A stretch of 39,924 bases of DNA, taken from NCBI GenBank assembly GCA_019414725.1, contig DXLM01000017.1:1-39924 (forward strand), in the 5' to 3' direction. The notes under the pieces are model-generated. The model did not search any database and was not told the origin of the DNA. It saw nothing but the letters and a program-made list of their open reading frames with translations. The position numbers and the translations under genes are program-made. This document shows positions 1-7,826 of this stretch, in pieces. Each line of letters begins with the position of its first letter. Positions within the stretch are counted from its first letter, which is position 1. The stretch comes from Bacteroides sp. Lineage in GTDB: Bacteria > Bacteroidota > Bacteroidia > Bacteroidales > Bacteroidaceae.

Positions 1-83
1 TATACAAAGCTATATAATAAATTGGGGAATTATGCAGTTTGGCAGCAAATAAATCAATTATTCTCCTGTTTTGATATTCTTCC

Positions 84-100
84 CTTTTCATTTTGAAAAG
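84..100. promoter_or_regulatory. Candidate activator-binding dyad upstream of kdp
   Basis: The sequence CTTTTCATTTTGAAAAG is a perfect dyad of two 7-bp arms around a TTT spacer. Its centre (92) lies 87 bp before the -24 GG of the sigma-54-like promoter at 178-193, a distance usual for an enhancer-binding activator. Closely similar dyads precede kdpD (19894-19930) and otsA (9398-9435). The function is inferred from this sharing and spacing. A chance dyad in AT-rich DNA is the main alternative. Confidence 0.5.
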
Positions 101-107
101 ATCTTCT

Positions 108-140
108 TTTGCTCCCTCTTTTTTCTTGTTGTTATATCTG
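108..140 (+). promoter_or_regulatory. Possible second (housekeeping) kdp promoter
   Basis: TTTG at 108-111 is followed after 21 bp by TATATCTG at 133-140. This is one mismatch from the Bacteroides -7 consensus TAnnTTTG, with an acceptable -33 to -7 distance. It would start transcription near 146, upstream of the sigma-54-like core, so kdp may have two promoters or only one of the two may be real. Confidence 0.3.
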
Positions 141-177
141 TATATAAATCAATTACTTATCTCCTGTTTGCCGGTAA

Positions 178-193
178 TGGCACACTATTGGCA
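178..193 (+). promoter_or_regulatory. Sigma-54-like promoter of the kdp operon
   Basis: TGGCACACTATTGGCA has a perfect -24 TGGCAC and, exactly ten bases after its GG, the GC of the -12 element. It differs from the TTGC form only at the second T. Transcription would start near 204, 34 bases before the first small ORF. The fit is to the general bacterial sigma-54 consensus; start-site data would be needed to prove use. Confidence 0.5.
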
Positions 194-237
194 TATAGCG
201 TGGCAGTTAACAATAGTATTAATTAAAAAAAGGAATT

Positions 238-336
238 ATGGATTTATTTTCAATCGGATTTGTGGTTTGTACCTTGAGCGGTATAGCTTGCTTTTGGCTT
301 TTCTTTAAATGCATAGACTGGTTCGAGAAGATCTAA
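238..336 (+). CDS. 32-aa membrane ORF leading the kdp operon
   Basis: ATG at 238 follows an AGGAATT ribosome-site-like stretch and opens a 32-codon frame ending TAA. The product has a short acidic start (MDLFS), one hydrophobic segment of about 20 residues rich in V, C, F and W, and a charged end (WFEKI). It would be an inner-membrane miniprotein. It lies 22 bp before kdpF and about 34 bases after the predicted sigma-54 start, so it should be the first gene of the mRNA. I do not recognise a family. It might be a second KdpF-like stabilising peptide of the Kdp complex, but it lacks the KdpF tail. Existence as a gene is likely; function is unknown. Confidence 0.5.
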   Translation: MDLFSIGFVVCTLSGIACFWLFFKCIDWFEKI

Positions 337-358
337 AAAAAGAAAGGAGAAACAAGTT

Positions 359-439
359 ATGTACACAGCATTATTTGTAGTTAGTTTGATTATGTTCGGC
401 TATATGATGTATGTTCTCATCAAGCCGGAGAAGTTTTAA
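359..439 (+). CDS. kdpF: KdpF, small subunit of the K+-transporting ATPase
   Basis: This 26-codon gene has a strong AAAGGAGA ribosome site just before its ATG. The peptide is one transmembrane helix ending YVLIKPEKF; the shape and the proline-glutamate-x-phenylalanine tail are typical of KdpF (E. coli KdpF ends ALINAEAF). KdpF is known to bind and stabilise the KdpABC complex in the inner membrane. It lies 26 bp before kdpA, the usual position. Such short genes are often missed in annotation; the tail motif and the place make this call good. Confidence 0.85.
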   Translation: MYTALFVVSLIMFGYMMYVLIKPEKF

Positions 440-465
440 AAAAGTAAGTTAAGAAATAAAGAGTT

Positions 466-2172
466 ATGAATACTGAAGTTTTAGGTGTTATAGCGCAAAT
501 TGTCTTAATGGTAGTGCTCAGCTATCCTTTGGGCAAATATATCGCTAAAGTTTATAAAGGTGAAAAGACTTGGTCGGATTTTATGAAGCCCGTTGAACGG
601 GTTATGTTCAAACTGAGTGGCATCAATCCCAATGAGGAGATGAACTGGAAACAGTTTTTGAGAGCCTTGCTGGTGGTAAATCTATTTTGGTTCCTTTGGG
701 GGATGGTACTGTTGGTTACACAAGGTGTGCTGCCGCTTAACCCGGATGGAAATGTCGGTCAGACTGCGCATCAGGCATTCAATACTTGTATCAGTTTCAT
801 GGTGAACTGCAACTTGCAACATTATAGCGGTGAAAGTGGGCTGACTTATTTTACTCAGCTATTCGTCATCATGCTCTTTCAGTTTATTACTGCCGCTACC
901 GGTATGGCTGCCATGGCAGGTATAATGAAAGCGCTGGCTGCAAAGACTACTCAGACTATTGGCAATTTCTGGAACTATTTGGTATTAAGTTGTACCCGTG
1001 TCCTGTTGCCTCTTTCATTGGTCGTAGGCTTTATCCTGATTGTGCAAGGAACTCCGATGGGCTTTGACGGAAAAATGAAAGTGACCACCATGGAAGGAGC
1101 TACACAATATGTATCACAAGGCCCTACGGCGGCTATTGTCCCTATCAAACAATTGGGTACTAATGGTGGTGGTTATTTTGGTGTAAACTCTTCTCATCCA
1201 TTGGAGAACCCTACCTATTTTGCCAATATGGTGGAATGTTGGTCTATCCTTATCATACCTATGGCGATGGCATTTGCATTCGGTTTCTATCTGAAACGTA
1301 AAAAATTGGGTTATAGTATATATGGTGTCATGCTGTTTGCTTATCTGGTAGGAGTTTGTATCAATGTGAGTCAGGAGATGGGTGGTAATCCACGTATTGA
1401 TGAAATGGGGATAGCGCAGGATAATGGCGCGATGGAAGGTAAAGAAATACGTTTGGGCTCGGCCGCCACTGCTTTGTGGAGTATTACTACTACGGTTACT
1501 TCCAATGGTTCTGTCAATGGTATGCACGATTCAACAATGCCGCTTTCGGGTATGATGGAAATGCTGAACATGCAGATCAACACATGGTTTGGCGGTGTAG
1601 GTGTGGGATGGATGAACTACTTTACATTTATTATTATCGCCGTGTTCATCAGTGGGTTGATGGTAGGCCGTACACCGGAGTTCCTTGGTCATAAAGTAGA
1701 AGCACGTGAAATGAAGATTGCTTCCATTGTGGCACTACTTCATCCGTTTATCATTTTAGTTGGTACGGCATTGGCTGCTTATCTGTTTGTTCATGCGCCT
1801 GCATTTGTGGAAAGTGAAGGTGGCTGGCTGAACAATCCCGGATATCATGGTCTGAGTGAAATGCTTTATGAATACACCTCGTGTGCCGCCAATAATGGTT
1901 CCGGTTTTGAAGGACTGGGTGATAACACATGGTTTTGGAACTACTCTTGTGGTATTGTGCTGATATTAGGACGTTTTGTCCCGATTGTAGGTCAAGTGGC
2001 CATAGCAGGTATTCTGGCTAAGAAAAAATTTATTCCCGAAAGCGCCGGCACATTGCAAACCGATACAGTGACATTCGGTGTGATGACATTTGCGGTTATT
2101 TTTATTGTTGCCGCACTATCATTCTTCCCGGTACATGCATTAAGCACTATTGCCGAGCACTTGAGTTTATAA
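466..2172 (+). CDS. kdpA: KdpA, potassium-binding channel-like subunit
   Basis: KdpA is the K+ selecting and translocating subunit of the high-affinity KdpFABC ATPase of the inner membrane. The 568-aa protein has the usual length and is almost all hydrophobic helices. The four selectivity-filter loops can be seen: VNCNLQHYSG (about 113-122), GTNGGGYFG (231-239), TTVTSNGSVNGM (342-353) and CAANNGSGFEG (473-483). The start at 466 follows an AT-rich leader (AAGAAATAAAGAGTT). It stands 26 bp after kdpF and 33 bp before kdpB, in one operon. Expression is expected under low K+ or osmotic upshift. No damage is seen. Confidence 0.97.
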   Translation: MNTEVLGVIAQIVLMVVLSYPLGKYIAKVYKGEKTWSDFMKPVERVMFKLSGINPNEEMNWKQFLRALLVVNLFWFLWGMVLLVTQGVLPLNPDGNVGQTAHQAFNTCISFMVNCNLQHYSGESGLTYFTQLFVIMLFQFITAATGMAAMAGIMKALAAKTTQTIGNFWNYLVLSCTRVLLPLSLVVGFILIVQGTPMGFDGKMKVTTMEGATQYVSQGPTAAIVPIKQLGTNGGGYFGVNSSHPLENPTYFANMVECWSILIIPMAMAFAFGFYLKRKKLGYSIYGVMLFAYLVGVCINVSQEMGGNPRIDEMGIAQDNGAMEGKEIRLGSAATALWSITTTVTSNGSVNGMHDSTMPLSGMMEMLNMQINTWFGGVGVGWMNYFTFIIIAVFISGLMVGRTPEFLGHKVEAREMKIASIVALLHPFIILVGTALAAYLFVHAPAFVESEGGWLNNPGYHGLSEMLYEYTSCAANNGSGFEGLGDNTWFWNYSCGIVLILGRFVPIVGQVAIAGILAKKKFIPESAGTLQTDTVTFGVMTFAVIFIVAALSFFPVHALSTIAEHLSL

Positions 2173-2205
2173 TTCTGATAACAGACAACGATATTAATAG
2201 AAGAT

Positions 2206-4239
2206 ATGAAAGATAATAAATCAGCTTCTTTATTTCAGAAGGAGCAAGTCATTGACAGCATAAAACAATCATTCGTGAAGTTGAATCCGCGAGTGATGAT
2301 TAAGAATCCGATTATGTTCACGGTAGAGGTTTGTACAGCTATTATGTTCTTGGTGATGCTCTACTCTATCGTTAATGATTCACAAGACTCATTTATTTAT
2401 AATTTATGGGTTTTCGTAATCCTGTTCATCACCTTGTTATTTGCTAATTTTGCTGAAGCTATTGCCGAAGCGCGCGGAAAAGCACAAGCCGATAGCCTGA
2501 GGAAGACTCGTGAGGAAACCCCTGCCAAATTGATTGTGAACGGGACTTTGAAAACTGTCAGTAGTTCCCGGTTAAAGAAAGGTGATATTTTTGTATGCGA
2601 GGCAGGAGATGTAATTCCTGCCGATGGCGAGATCATCGAAGGACTGGCGTCTATTGACGAAAGTGCCATCACAGGCGAATCCGCTCCTGTAATCCGTGAA
2701 GCAGGCGGTGACAAGAGTTCAGTAACAGGAGGTACAAAAGTATTGTCCGATCAGATAAAAGTAATGGTAAGCACCCAGCCGGGTGAAAGTTTCCTGGATA
2801 AGATGATTGCATTGGTGGAAGGCGCATCCCGCCAGAAAACACCGAATGAAATTGCATTGACTATCCTGTTGGCAGCATTTACATTGGTCTTTGTCATTGT
2901 GTGTATCACCCTTAAACCGTTTGCCGATTATACGGGAACTGTCATTACCATTGCTTCTTTTCTGTCCTTGTTTGTCTGCCTCATTCCTACCACTATCGGA
3001 GGATTGCTTTCGGCTATCGGTATCGCCGGGATGGATCGTGCTTTGCGTGCCAATGTCATAACCAAATCGGGTAAAGCAGTGGAAACAGCCGGAGACATAG
3101 ATACGTTGCTTCTTGATAAAACAGGAACAATAACTATAGGAAACCGTAAAGCTACCCGTTTTTATCCGGCTCAGGGAGTGGATGAACATGCTTTCATCGA
3201 AGCCTGCCTGCTCTCATCTGTATCTGATGATACTCCGGAAGGCAAATCTATTATTGAACTGGGACGTGAATCGGGTTTACGGATGCGTAATTTGAATACC
3301 GATGGTGCTCATATGATAAAATTTACCGCCGAAACCAAATGCTCGGGTATTAACTTGAAGGATGGAACAGAAATCCGTAAAGGTGCATTTGATGCGATCC
3401 GCAAGATAGCTTTGTCTGCCGGAAACCCTTTCCCAAAAGAAACGGAAGATATCATTCAAACCATTACAAGTAATGGAGGTACTCCATTGGTGGTAAGTGT
3501 CAATAAGAAAATTGCCGGAGTAATAGAATTGCAGGATATCATAAAACCGGGTATTCAGGAACGTTTTGAACGTTTACGCAAGATGGGGGTAAAAACAGTC
3601 ATGGTGACGGGAGATAACCCATTGACCGCCAAATATATTGCAGAGAAAGCCGGAGTAGACGACTTCATAGCCGAAGCTAAACCGGAGGATAAGATGGAGT
3701 ATATCAAGAAAGAGCAGGCTGCCGGCAAACTGGTTGCCATGATGGGTGACGGAACAAATGATGCTCCTGCCCTTGCCCAAGCTAATGTGGGGGTTGCCAT
3801 GAATAGCGGTACACAGGCTGCCAAGGAAGCAGGGAATATGGTGGATTTGGATAATGATCCTACCAAGCTGATAGAAATTGTTGAGATAGGTAAACAATTG
3901 CTGATGACACGTGGTACACTGACCACTTTCTCCATAGCCAATGATGTGGCCAAATATTTTGCCATTGTTCCTGCATTGTTCATGCTTTCCATTCCAGAAC
4001 TGGCTGCATTGAATATTATGGGGTTGCATAGCCCTGAGAGTGCTATCTTATCTGCAGTTATATTCAATGCCATCATTATTCCTATTCTGATTCCGCTGGC
4101 ATTGAAAGGAGTTCAATACAAACCGATAGGAGCTTCCGCCTTGCTTCGTCGTAATCTTTTGATATATGGCATAGGTGGTGTTATTGCTCCTTTTGTGGGT
4201 ATTAAATTAATAGATTTAGTAGTAGGATTATTCTTTTAA
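2206..4239 (+). CDS. kdpB: KdpB, catalytic P-type ATPase subunit
   Basis: KdpB hydrolyses ATP to drive K+ uptake through KdpA. The 677-aa chain has all the P-type ATPase signatures: TGES at 156-159 (actuator domain), the membrane motif CLIPTTIGG at 258-266, DKTGT at 304-308 with phosphorylated Asp304, and GDGTNDAPAL at 514-523. Ser159 in TGES corresponds to the serine whose phosphorylation inhibits E. coli KdpB, so the same control is possible here. The gene lies between kdpA and kdpC with gaps of 33 and 13 bp. Its length is typical of the family and it appears intact. Confidence 0.97.
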   Translation: MKDNKSASLFQKEQVIDSIKQSFVKLNPRVMIKNPIMFTVEVCTAIMFLVMLYSIVNDSQDSFIYNLWVFVILFITLLFANFAEAIAEARGKAQADSLRKTREETPAKLIVNGTLKTVSSSRLKKGDIFVCEAGDVIPADGEIIEGLASIDESAITGESAPVIREAGGDKSSVTGGTKVLSDQIKVMVSTQPGESFLDKMIALVEGASRQKTPNEIALTILLAAFTLVFVIVCITLKPFADYTGTVITIASFLSLFVCLIPTTIGGLLSAIGIAGMDRALRANVITKSGKAVETAGDIDTLLLDKTGTITIGNRKATRFYPAQGVDEHAFIEACLLSSVSDDTPEGKSIIELGRESGLRMRNLNTDGAHMIKFTAETKCSGINLKDGTEIRKGAFDAIRKIALSAGNPFPKETEDIIQTITSNGGTPLVVSVNKKIAGVIELQDIIKPGIQERFERLRKMGVKTVMVTGDNPLTAKYIAEKAGVDDFIAEAKPEDKMEYIKKEQAAGKLVAMMGDGTNDAPALAQANVGVAMNSGTQAAKEAGNMVDLDNDPTKLIEIVEIGKQLLMTRGTLTTFSIANDVAKYFAIVPALFMLSIPELAALNIMGLHSPESAILSAVIFNAIIIPILIPLALKGVQYKPIGASALLRRNLLIYGIGGVIAPFVGIKLIDLVVGLFF

Positions 4240-4252
4240 CAAGTAAACGACA

Positions 4253-4822
4253 ATGAAAAATTTTATAAAGTCATTCAGACTGACCTTAGTCTTTTGTGTG
4301 TTTTTCTCAGTATGCTATATACTAGTCTTATGGATTTTCGCTCAATTTGCCGGACCTAATTCCGGCAATGCCGAGGTTGTGGAACTTAACGGAAAAGTGG
4401 TAGGTGCCGCCAATGTGGGACAATCATTTACGGAAGATATCTATTTCTGGGGACGTCCTTCATGTGCCGGAGATGGTTATGATGCAACCAGTTCGGCCGG
4501 TAGCAATAAAGGCCCTACCAATGCAGAATACTTGGCTGAAGTAGAAGCGCGGATTGATACATTTTTAAAGCATCATCCTTACTTGAGCCGTAAGGAAGTA
4601 CCTGCCGAAATGGTCACAGCCAGCGGTTCCGGGCTGGATCCTGACATCACTCCGGCCTGCGCATACGTGCAGGTACAACGTGTGGCTAAAGCTCGCGGAA
4701 TGAGTGAGGAAACTGTAAAAGCTATTGTAGATAAAGCTGTGGAAAAACCGTTTATGGGCATATTCGGTACAGAGAAGGTGAATGTATTAAAACTGAATGC
4801 TGCTTTAGAAAAGGCAAAATAA
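4253..4822 (+). CDS. kdpC: KdpC, ATP-affinity subunit of the K+ ATPase
   Basis: KdpC joins KdpA and KdpB and raises ATP affinity. The 189-aa protein has one N-terminal membrane helix (about 10-32) and an extracytoplasmic part containing the family sequences FWGRPS (66-71) and SGSGLDPDITPA (124-135). The start is 13 bp after the kdpB stop, so the genes are surely co-transcribed. The length agrees with the family norm of about 190 residues. Confidence 0.96.
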   Translation: MKNFIKSFRLTLVFCVFFSVCYILVLWIFAQFAGPNSGNAEVVELNGKVVGAANVGQSFTEDIYFWGRPSCAGDGYDATSSAGSNKGPTNAEYLAEVEARIDTFLKHHPYLSRKEVPAEMVTASGSGLDPDITPACAYVQVQRVAKARGMSEETVKAIVDKAVEKPFMGIFGTEKVNVLKLNAALEKAK

Positions 4823-4861
4823 TAAAAAATATATAGTCATTAAATTAGGAAGATGTGCGTC

Positions 4862-4966
4862 ATGAAAAAGAGAAGTTTCCTGGATACCGAGAGTCTGTCG
4901 GCTCTAGAAGCTGTGGCTATCATTGTATTGTTCTTTGCTTTGATAACATGGATTCTTGATCTTTGA
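4862..4966 (+). CDS. 34-aa membrane ORF between kdpC and the porin
   Basis: ATG at 4862 lies nine bases after an AGGAAG ribosome site and begins a 34-codon frame. An earlier ATG at 4853 in the same frame is only one base from that site and is less likely. The peptide starts basic (MKKRSF), continues with an acidic stretch (DTESLSALEA) and then has one strongly hydrophobic helix ending WILDL. It looks like a single-span inner-membrane miniprotein. It is 39 bp after kdpC and in the same direction, so it probably belongs to the operon. I do not recognise a family; a small Kdp accessory or regulatory peptide is a guess. Confidence 0.5.
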   Translation: MKKRSFLDTESLSALEAVAIIVLFFALITWILDL

Positions 4967-4968
4967 CG

Positions 4969-5049
4969 TGCATCACCCTATTGAATGATGCATCTTGATT
5001 CAGAAAAACTCAAAATGGATATTTCCTTTCAGACAATAAGAAGGAAATA
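4969..5049 (+). other. Two hairpins between the kdp genes and the porin gene
   Basis: TGCATCA (4969-4975) pairs with TGATGCA (4986-4992), and TATTTCCTT (5020-5028) pairs with AAGGAAATA (5041-5049). Neither has a T-run after it, so they are not clear terminators. They may reduce read-through or set mRNA processing between kdpC and the outer-membrane gene. Confidence 0.4.
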
Positions 5050-5095
5050 GTAGAAATATGTAAAACACGAATATTGATTAGTTTAATTTTTTAAG

Positions 5096-5797
5096 ATGAA
5101 AAAGAATTTGAAAAAAGTGGTCTTGGTGCTGGCTCTACTGTTGCCTGGAGTGATAAAAGCACAAGAATTTAACGTAACGGCTAAGGCGGATTTTGTAAGT
5201 GATTACATTTGGCGTGGCGCTTACCAGAATTCAGGATTTTCTGTACAGCCTACATTAGGATTATCTTACGGCAATCTTTCTTTGTCTGCTTGGGGGAGTC
5301 AGAGCCTGACCAAGACAGACGGTGCACAAGAGTTTGACATCAATTTGAGTTATACCATTGGCGGTTTAGGTATTACAGTGACCGACTATTGGTGGAATGG
5401 CATCACCATGCCCTACGGGGATTATAAACATGATCATCATTTTGAAGGAACATTAGCTTATAATTTCGGCGAGAACTTTCCTCTGACCTTGAGCTGGTCT
5501 ACCATGTTTGCTGGAGGAGACGATAACAAAGACGGTGATCGTGCTTATTCCACTTATATCAATGCTTCTTATAATATTGCTTGCCCGGCAGAAATTACGC
5601 TCACTCCTTCCGTTGGTTTCACTCCCTGGAAAGGAATGTATGATGCTGATGGTGCTGCTTTTACAGATATTGCTTTAAAAGCTTCCAAGAACATTAATAT
5701 TACAGATCATTTTTCTTTGCCTTTGTTTGTACAGGCTATTGTTTCGCCCTCATTTGACAAAACTTATCTGATAGCCGGATTAAGTATTGGGTTTTAA
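5096..5797 (+). CDS. Small outer-membrane beta-barrel (TorF-like porin) of the kdp operon
   Basis: The 233-aa protein has a clear signal peptide with cleavage likely after Ala22 (VIKA-QEF). It continues with alternating polar and aromatic strands (for example DYIWRGAYQNSG, LSLSAWGSQ, SIGF at the end) and closes on phenylalanine, as outer-membrane barrels do. The pattern VSDYIWRG near the start recalls the TorF-family putative porins (TIGR02001). Its place after kdpFABC, in the same direction and 274 bp after kdpC, suggests it lets K+ or another solute through the outer membrane. The family role is not proven, and the gap with hairpins means it might be expressed at a different level. Confidence 0.7.
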   Translation: MKKNLKKVVLVLALLLPGVIKAQEFNVTAKADFVSDYIWRGAYQNSGFSVQPTLGLSYGNLSLSAWGSQSLTKTDGAQEFDINLSYTIGGLGITVTDYWWNGITMPYGDYKHDHHFEGTLAYNFGENFPLTLSWSTMFAGGDDNKDGDRAYSTYINASYNIACPAEITLTPSVGFTPWKGMYDADGAAFTDIALKASKNINITDHFSLPLFVQAIVSPSFDKTYLIAGLSIGF

Positions 5798-5805
5798 ATG
5801 TGTAT

Positions 5806-5960
5806 AAAAGGAAGTGTCAAAACGAAACCGGACTATCCAATCGTCAACTGTAGGGGCAGGGTTTGCCTGCCCGAAGACACAAAGCAAACTGTTTTCGGGC
5901 GAGCGAACCTCGCCCCTACGAACGAAACGACAGCATTATCCACGTTTTGACAACCCTTTT
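5806..5960. repeat. Nested foldback repeat (GTAGGGGC type) after the kdp operon
   Basis: Two 26-bp arms, 5850-5875 and 5894-5919, are inverted copies (21 of 26 positions). Each begins GTAGGGGC and is itself a hairpin: GGGCAGG/CCTGCCC on the left, GGGCGAG/CTCGCCC on the right. An outer inverted repeat, TGTCAAAACG (5815-5824) and CGTTTTGACA (5943-5952), encloses them, with AAAAGG before and CCTTTTTT after. The outer stem with its T-run could end transcription of the kdp operon. The inner part resembles dispersed REP- or MITE-like sequences; a relative lies at 31603-31671. Confidence 0.65.
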
Positions 5961-6001
5961 TTGTTGTATAGAGTGACTTATCCTTTTTTGAGTCTTGCCG
6001 G

Positions 6002-6033
6002 ACGTGGTATTTTTGTTCAAAGAGTTACCACGT
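6002..6033. other. Small hairpin downstream of the HAD gene
   Basis: ACGTGGTA (6002-6009) pairs with TACCACGT (6026-6033) across a 16-base loop. It lies 23 bp past the stop of the - strand HAD gene and could help to end that transcript, but no good T-run follows it. Confidence 0.3.
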
Positions 6034-6055
6034 GGAGAATGGAGTATGGCAAAAA

Positions 6056-6745
6056 CTAAAGATAGTTTTGTATCTCTTTAATGTTATTCAACTTAATAAA
6101 GTGGGAGTGCGTTACTTCTCCTTCATACTGTTCGTGTGCCCAAGTGACATGATGAGGTACATAGGCTGCATAACCTCCGAGTTCCAATATGGGAATAATA
6201 TCCGACTTTATCGAGTTACCTATCATCAGTAAATTTTCTGCCTTACATCCTAAATTATCAAGCAATCTTTTATAATCCGCATTTTTCTTGTCGCTCATTA
6301 TTTCTATGTGGTAAAAGTATTCTTGTAGTCCGGACGCAGAAATCTTTCTTTTTTGATCGAACAAATCACCTTTGGTGGCCAATACTAATTTATAATTTTC
6401 GTGCAAGGCTGATATGACTTCTTGCACACCGTCCAATAATGTGATTGGTCTTTGCAGAAGTTCCTGACCTGATCGGAGGATTTCTTTTACGAGATTGAGG
6501 TCTCCTTCTCCATTAGTAACTTTGCAAATGGTTTCAATCATGCAAAGCAGCATTCCTTTCAGTCCATAACCATAGATATGCAGATTTTTTATTTCTGTCT
6601 TGAACAATTCTTCTGATACGGAAGGAGCCGGTGAATATTTCCTCAGAAGATGACAAAATTTGTGTTCCAACTCTTGAAAATAAAGTTCATTTTCCCAAAG
6701 AGTGTCATCGGCATCAAAAGCGATAAATTCTATTTTATTTTTCAT
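6056..6745 (-). CDS. HAD-superfamily hydrolase
   Basis: The 229-aa cytosolic protein has the HAD phosphatase motifs in order: DADDT at 11-15 (nucleophile Asp11, general acid Asp13), the motif II threonine in LATKGD (Thr124), a lysine near 154-159, and GNSIKSD at 176-182 for Mg2+. A helical cap of about 100 residues lies between motifs I and II, as in subclass C1 enzymes of the phosphoglycolate phosphatase or haloacid dehalogenase type. The substrate cannot be read. It lies 36 bp after the CatA-like gene on the same strand and may share its transcript. Confidence 0.85.
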   Translation of the reverse strand: MKNKIEFIAFDADDTLWENELYFQELEHKFCHLLRKYSPAPSVSEELFKTEIKNLHIYGYGLKGMLLCMIETICKVTNGEGDLNLVKEILRSGQELLQRPITLLDGVQEVISALHENYKLVLATKGDLFDQKRKISASGLQEYFYHIEIMSDKKNADYKRLLDNLGCKAENLLMIGNSIKSDIIPILELGGYAAYVPHHVTWAHEQYEGEVTHSHFIKLNNIKEIQNYL

Positions 6746-6781
6746 GTTTTATTATTAGAATAGGAAGAGAGAGCAATCATA

Positions 6782-7417
6782 TCATAATGTATTGTTTTGT
6801 CCGTCTTTTACGTTCTGTATAAATTCGGCAACATTTCGTCCATCCACCAAGCCATGGTGGACACTGATGGATATAGGGAGCAAAAGTTTCTTTTTTTCTT
6901 GTATCAGCTTACCTGTAGAAATTTTGGGTATAGAATCTCCTGTTTGAATTGAACCGGCATGTTTCATCTCGGAAAAGGCAAACCAAGGCAGAGCCGAATA
7001 ACGGATGACATCCGCTCTTGCTGTGTCCTTGGAAAAAGAAAGTCCGGTACTGTTTTTTACTCTATGTATTTCCTTTTCTGCATTTTCAATAAATAAGGAA
7101 AGATCTGTGTCATACTCAAAAAATCCAAAGCCAAAAGTTCCGTCCTCTCTTCCGATAGTGGGCGAAATATTGATTTTATCATATTCTACTACTTCTCCGT
7201 TTTCTATACGTAATTTGAATGCAGTAGTCGCATTGATACATTTCAATAGGAAGTGCACAGAATAAAGAAAAAAAGAAACTTCCATATTTTTACTTTGTTG
7301 ATATATGCTTGTGAAATCAACAGTCGTGGTAATTCCCCAAAAAGGGTCATCGAGAGCCGAGAAGAATTTAAAATGCTCTTTTCTATTCCAATTGTCCAAG
7401 TTAATAACTCGCTTCAT
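6782..7417 (-). CDS. CatA-like O-acetyltransferase
   Basis: The 211-aa size and two motifs identify the type A chloramphenicol acetyltransferase fold. The N-terminal WNRKEHFKFF (10-19) corresponds to the family WxRKEHFxxF. HHGLVDG (187-193) corresponds to the catalytic HHxxxDG. The active-site His pair and Asp are kept, but the surrounding residues differ from the well-known resistance enzymes (usually HHAVCDGFH). The protein would move acetyl from acetyl-CoA to a hydroxyl group; whether the acceptor is chloramphenicol is not shown. It has its own likely -7 box at 7492-7499. The HAD gene follows. Confidence 0.8.
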   Translation of the reverse strand: MKRVINLDNWNRKEHFKFFSALDDPFWGITTTVDFTSIYQQSKNMEVSFFLYSVHFLLKCINATTAFKLRIENGEVVEYDKINISPTIGREDGTFGFGFFEYDTDLSLFIENAEKEIHRVKNSTGLSFSKDTARADVIRYSALPWFAFSEMKHAGSIQTGDSIPKISTGKLIQEKKKLLLPISISVHHGLVDGRNVAEFIQNVKDGQNNTL

Positions 7418-7774
7418 TTTCTATTTACTCTGTTTTTCTTTTATGTGTATTATTTCTGTTACAACTATTTTAACGATAAAACGTATTGTTGCAAATATAC
7501 AAAAAGTATTTTAACAGAGATGTTCTTTGTTTGCTTTAAATCCATTTTATTATCTCCTGTTCTGTGTTAAAGTTAAGAATGGATAACAGCAACTATTTTA
7601 AAAGGTTATTCAGGACTGGTAATCAACTATATGTCTATTTTTGTTTATAAGGGAAAGAATTCTATTAAATTCATAAGTCAGTTTTTTGTGTGGATAACAA
7701 TGTAGGTGATGGAATTGGCAATAAAGTATAAATCGCTATAAGGATAAAATAATATTTTATTTAATCAAAAACAA
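7418..7774. other. Gene-poor gap before the CatA-like gene
   Basis: This AT-rich stretch holds the likely promoter of the CatA-like gene (7492-7499) and, at its right end, the run-out of the terminator of the next gene. A 105-codon + strand frame over 7253-7570 is mostly the antisense of the CatA-like gene plus AT-rich sequence and has no protein-like composition. I see nothing else. Confidence 0.5.
7492..7499 (-). promoter_or_regulatory. -7 box of the CatA-like gene
   Basis: On the - strand this reads TATATTTG, a full match to TAnnTTTG. No good TTTG is present at the -33 distance. Transcription would start near 7486, about 70 bases before the ATG. Confidence 0.4.
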
Positions 7775-7809
7775 AAGCAACAAATACCTGTCGGGCAAAT
7801 TTGTTGCTT
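7763..7809 (-). terminator. Terminator of the aspartokinase-like gene
   Basis: AAGCAACAAAT (7775-7785) pairs perfectly with ATTTGTTGCTT (7799-7809). Read on the - strand the stem is followed by TTTGTTTTTGATT. It starts 18 bp past the stop codon of the gene at 7827-9173. Confidence 0.75.
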
Positions 7810-7826
7810 CTGTTTATTCAGGAAGG

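Noticed and set aside
93..308. 71-codon frame upstream of kdpF
   Set aside because: It runs across the proposed promoter, overlaps the better 32-aa frame at 238 and has an AT-driven composition without family features.
3555..4076. Long - strand frame within kdpB
   Set aside because: It is the antisense of a well-conserved ATPase region and has no protein-family signature.
5814..6059. 81-codon frame after the porin gene
   Set aside because: It lies in the foldback repeat; its residues are the translation of the repeat arms.
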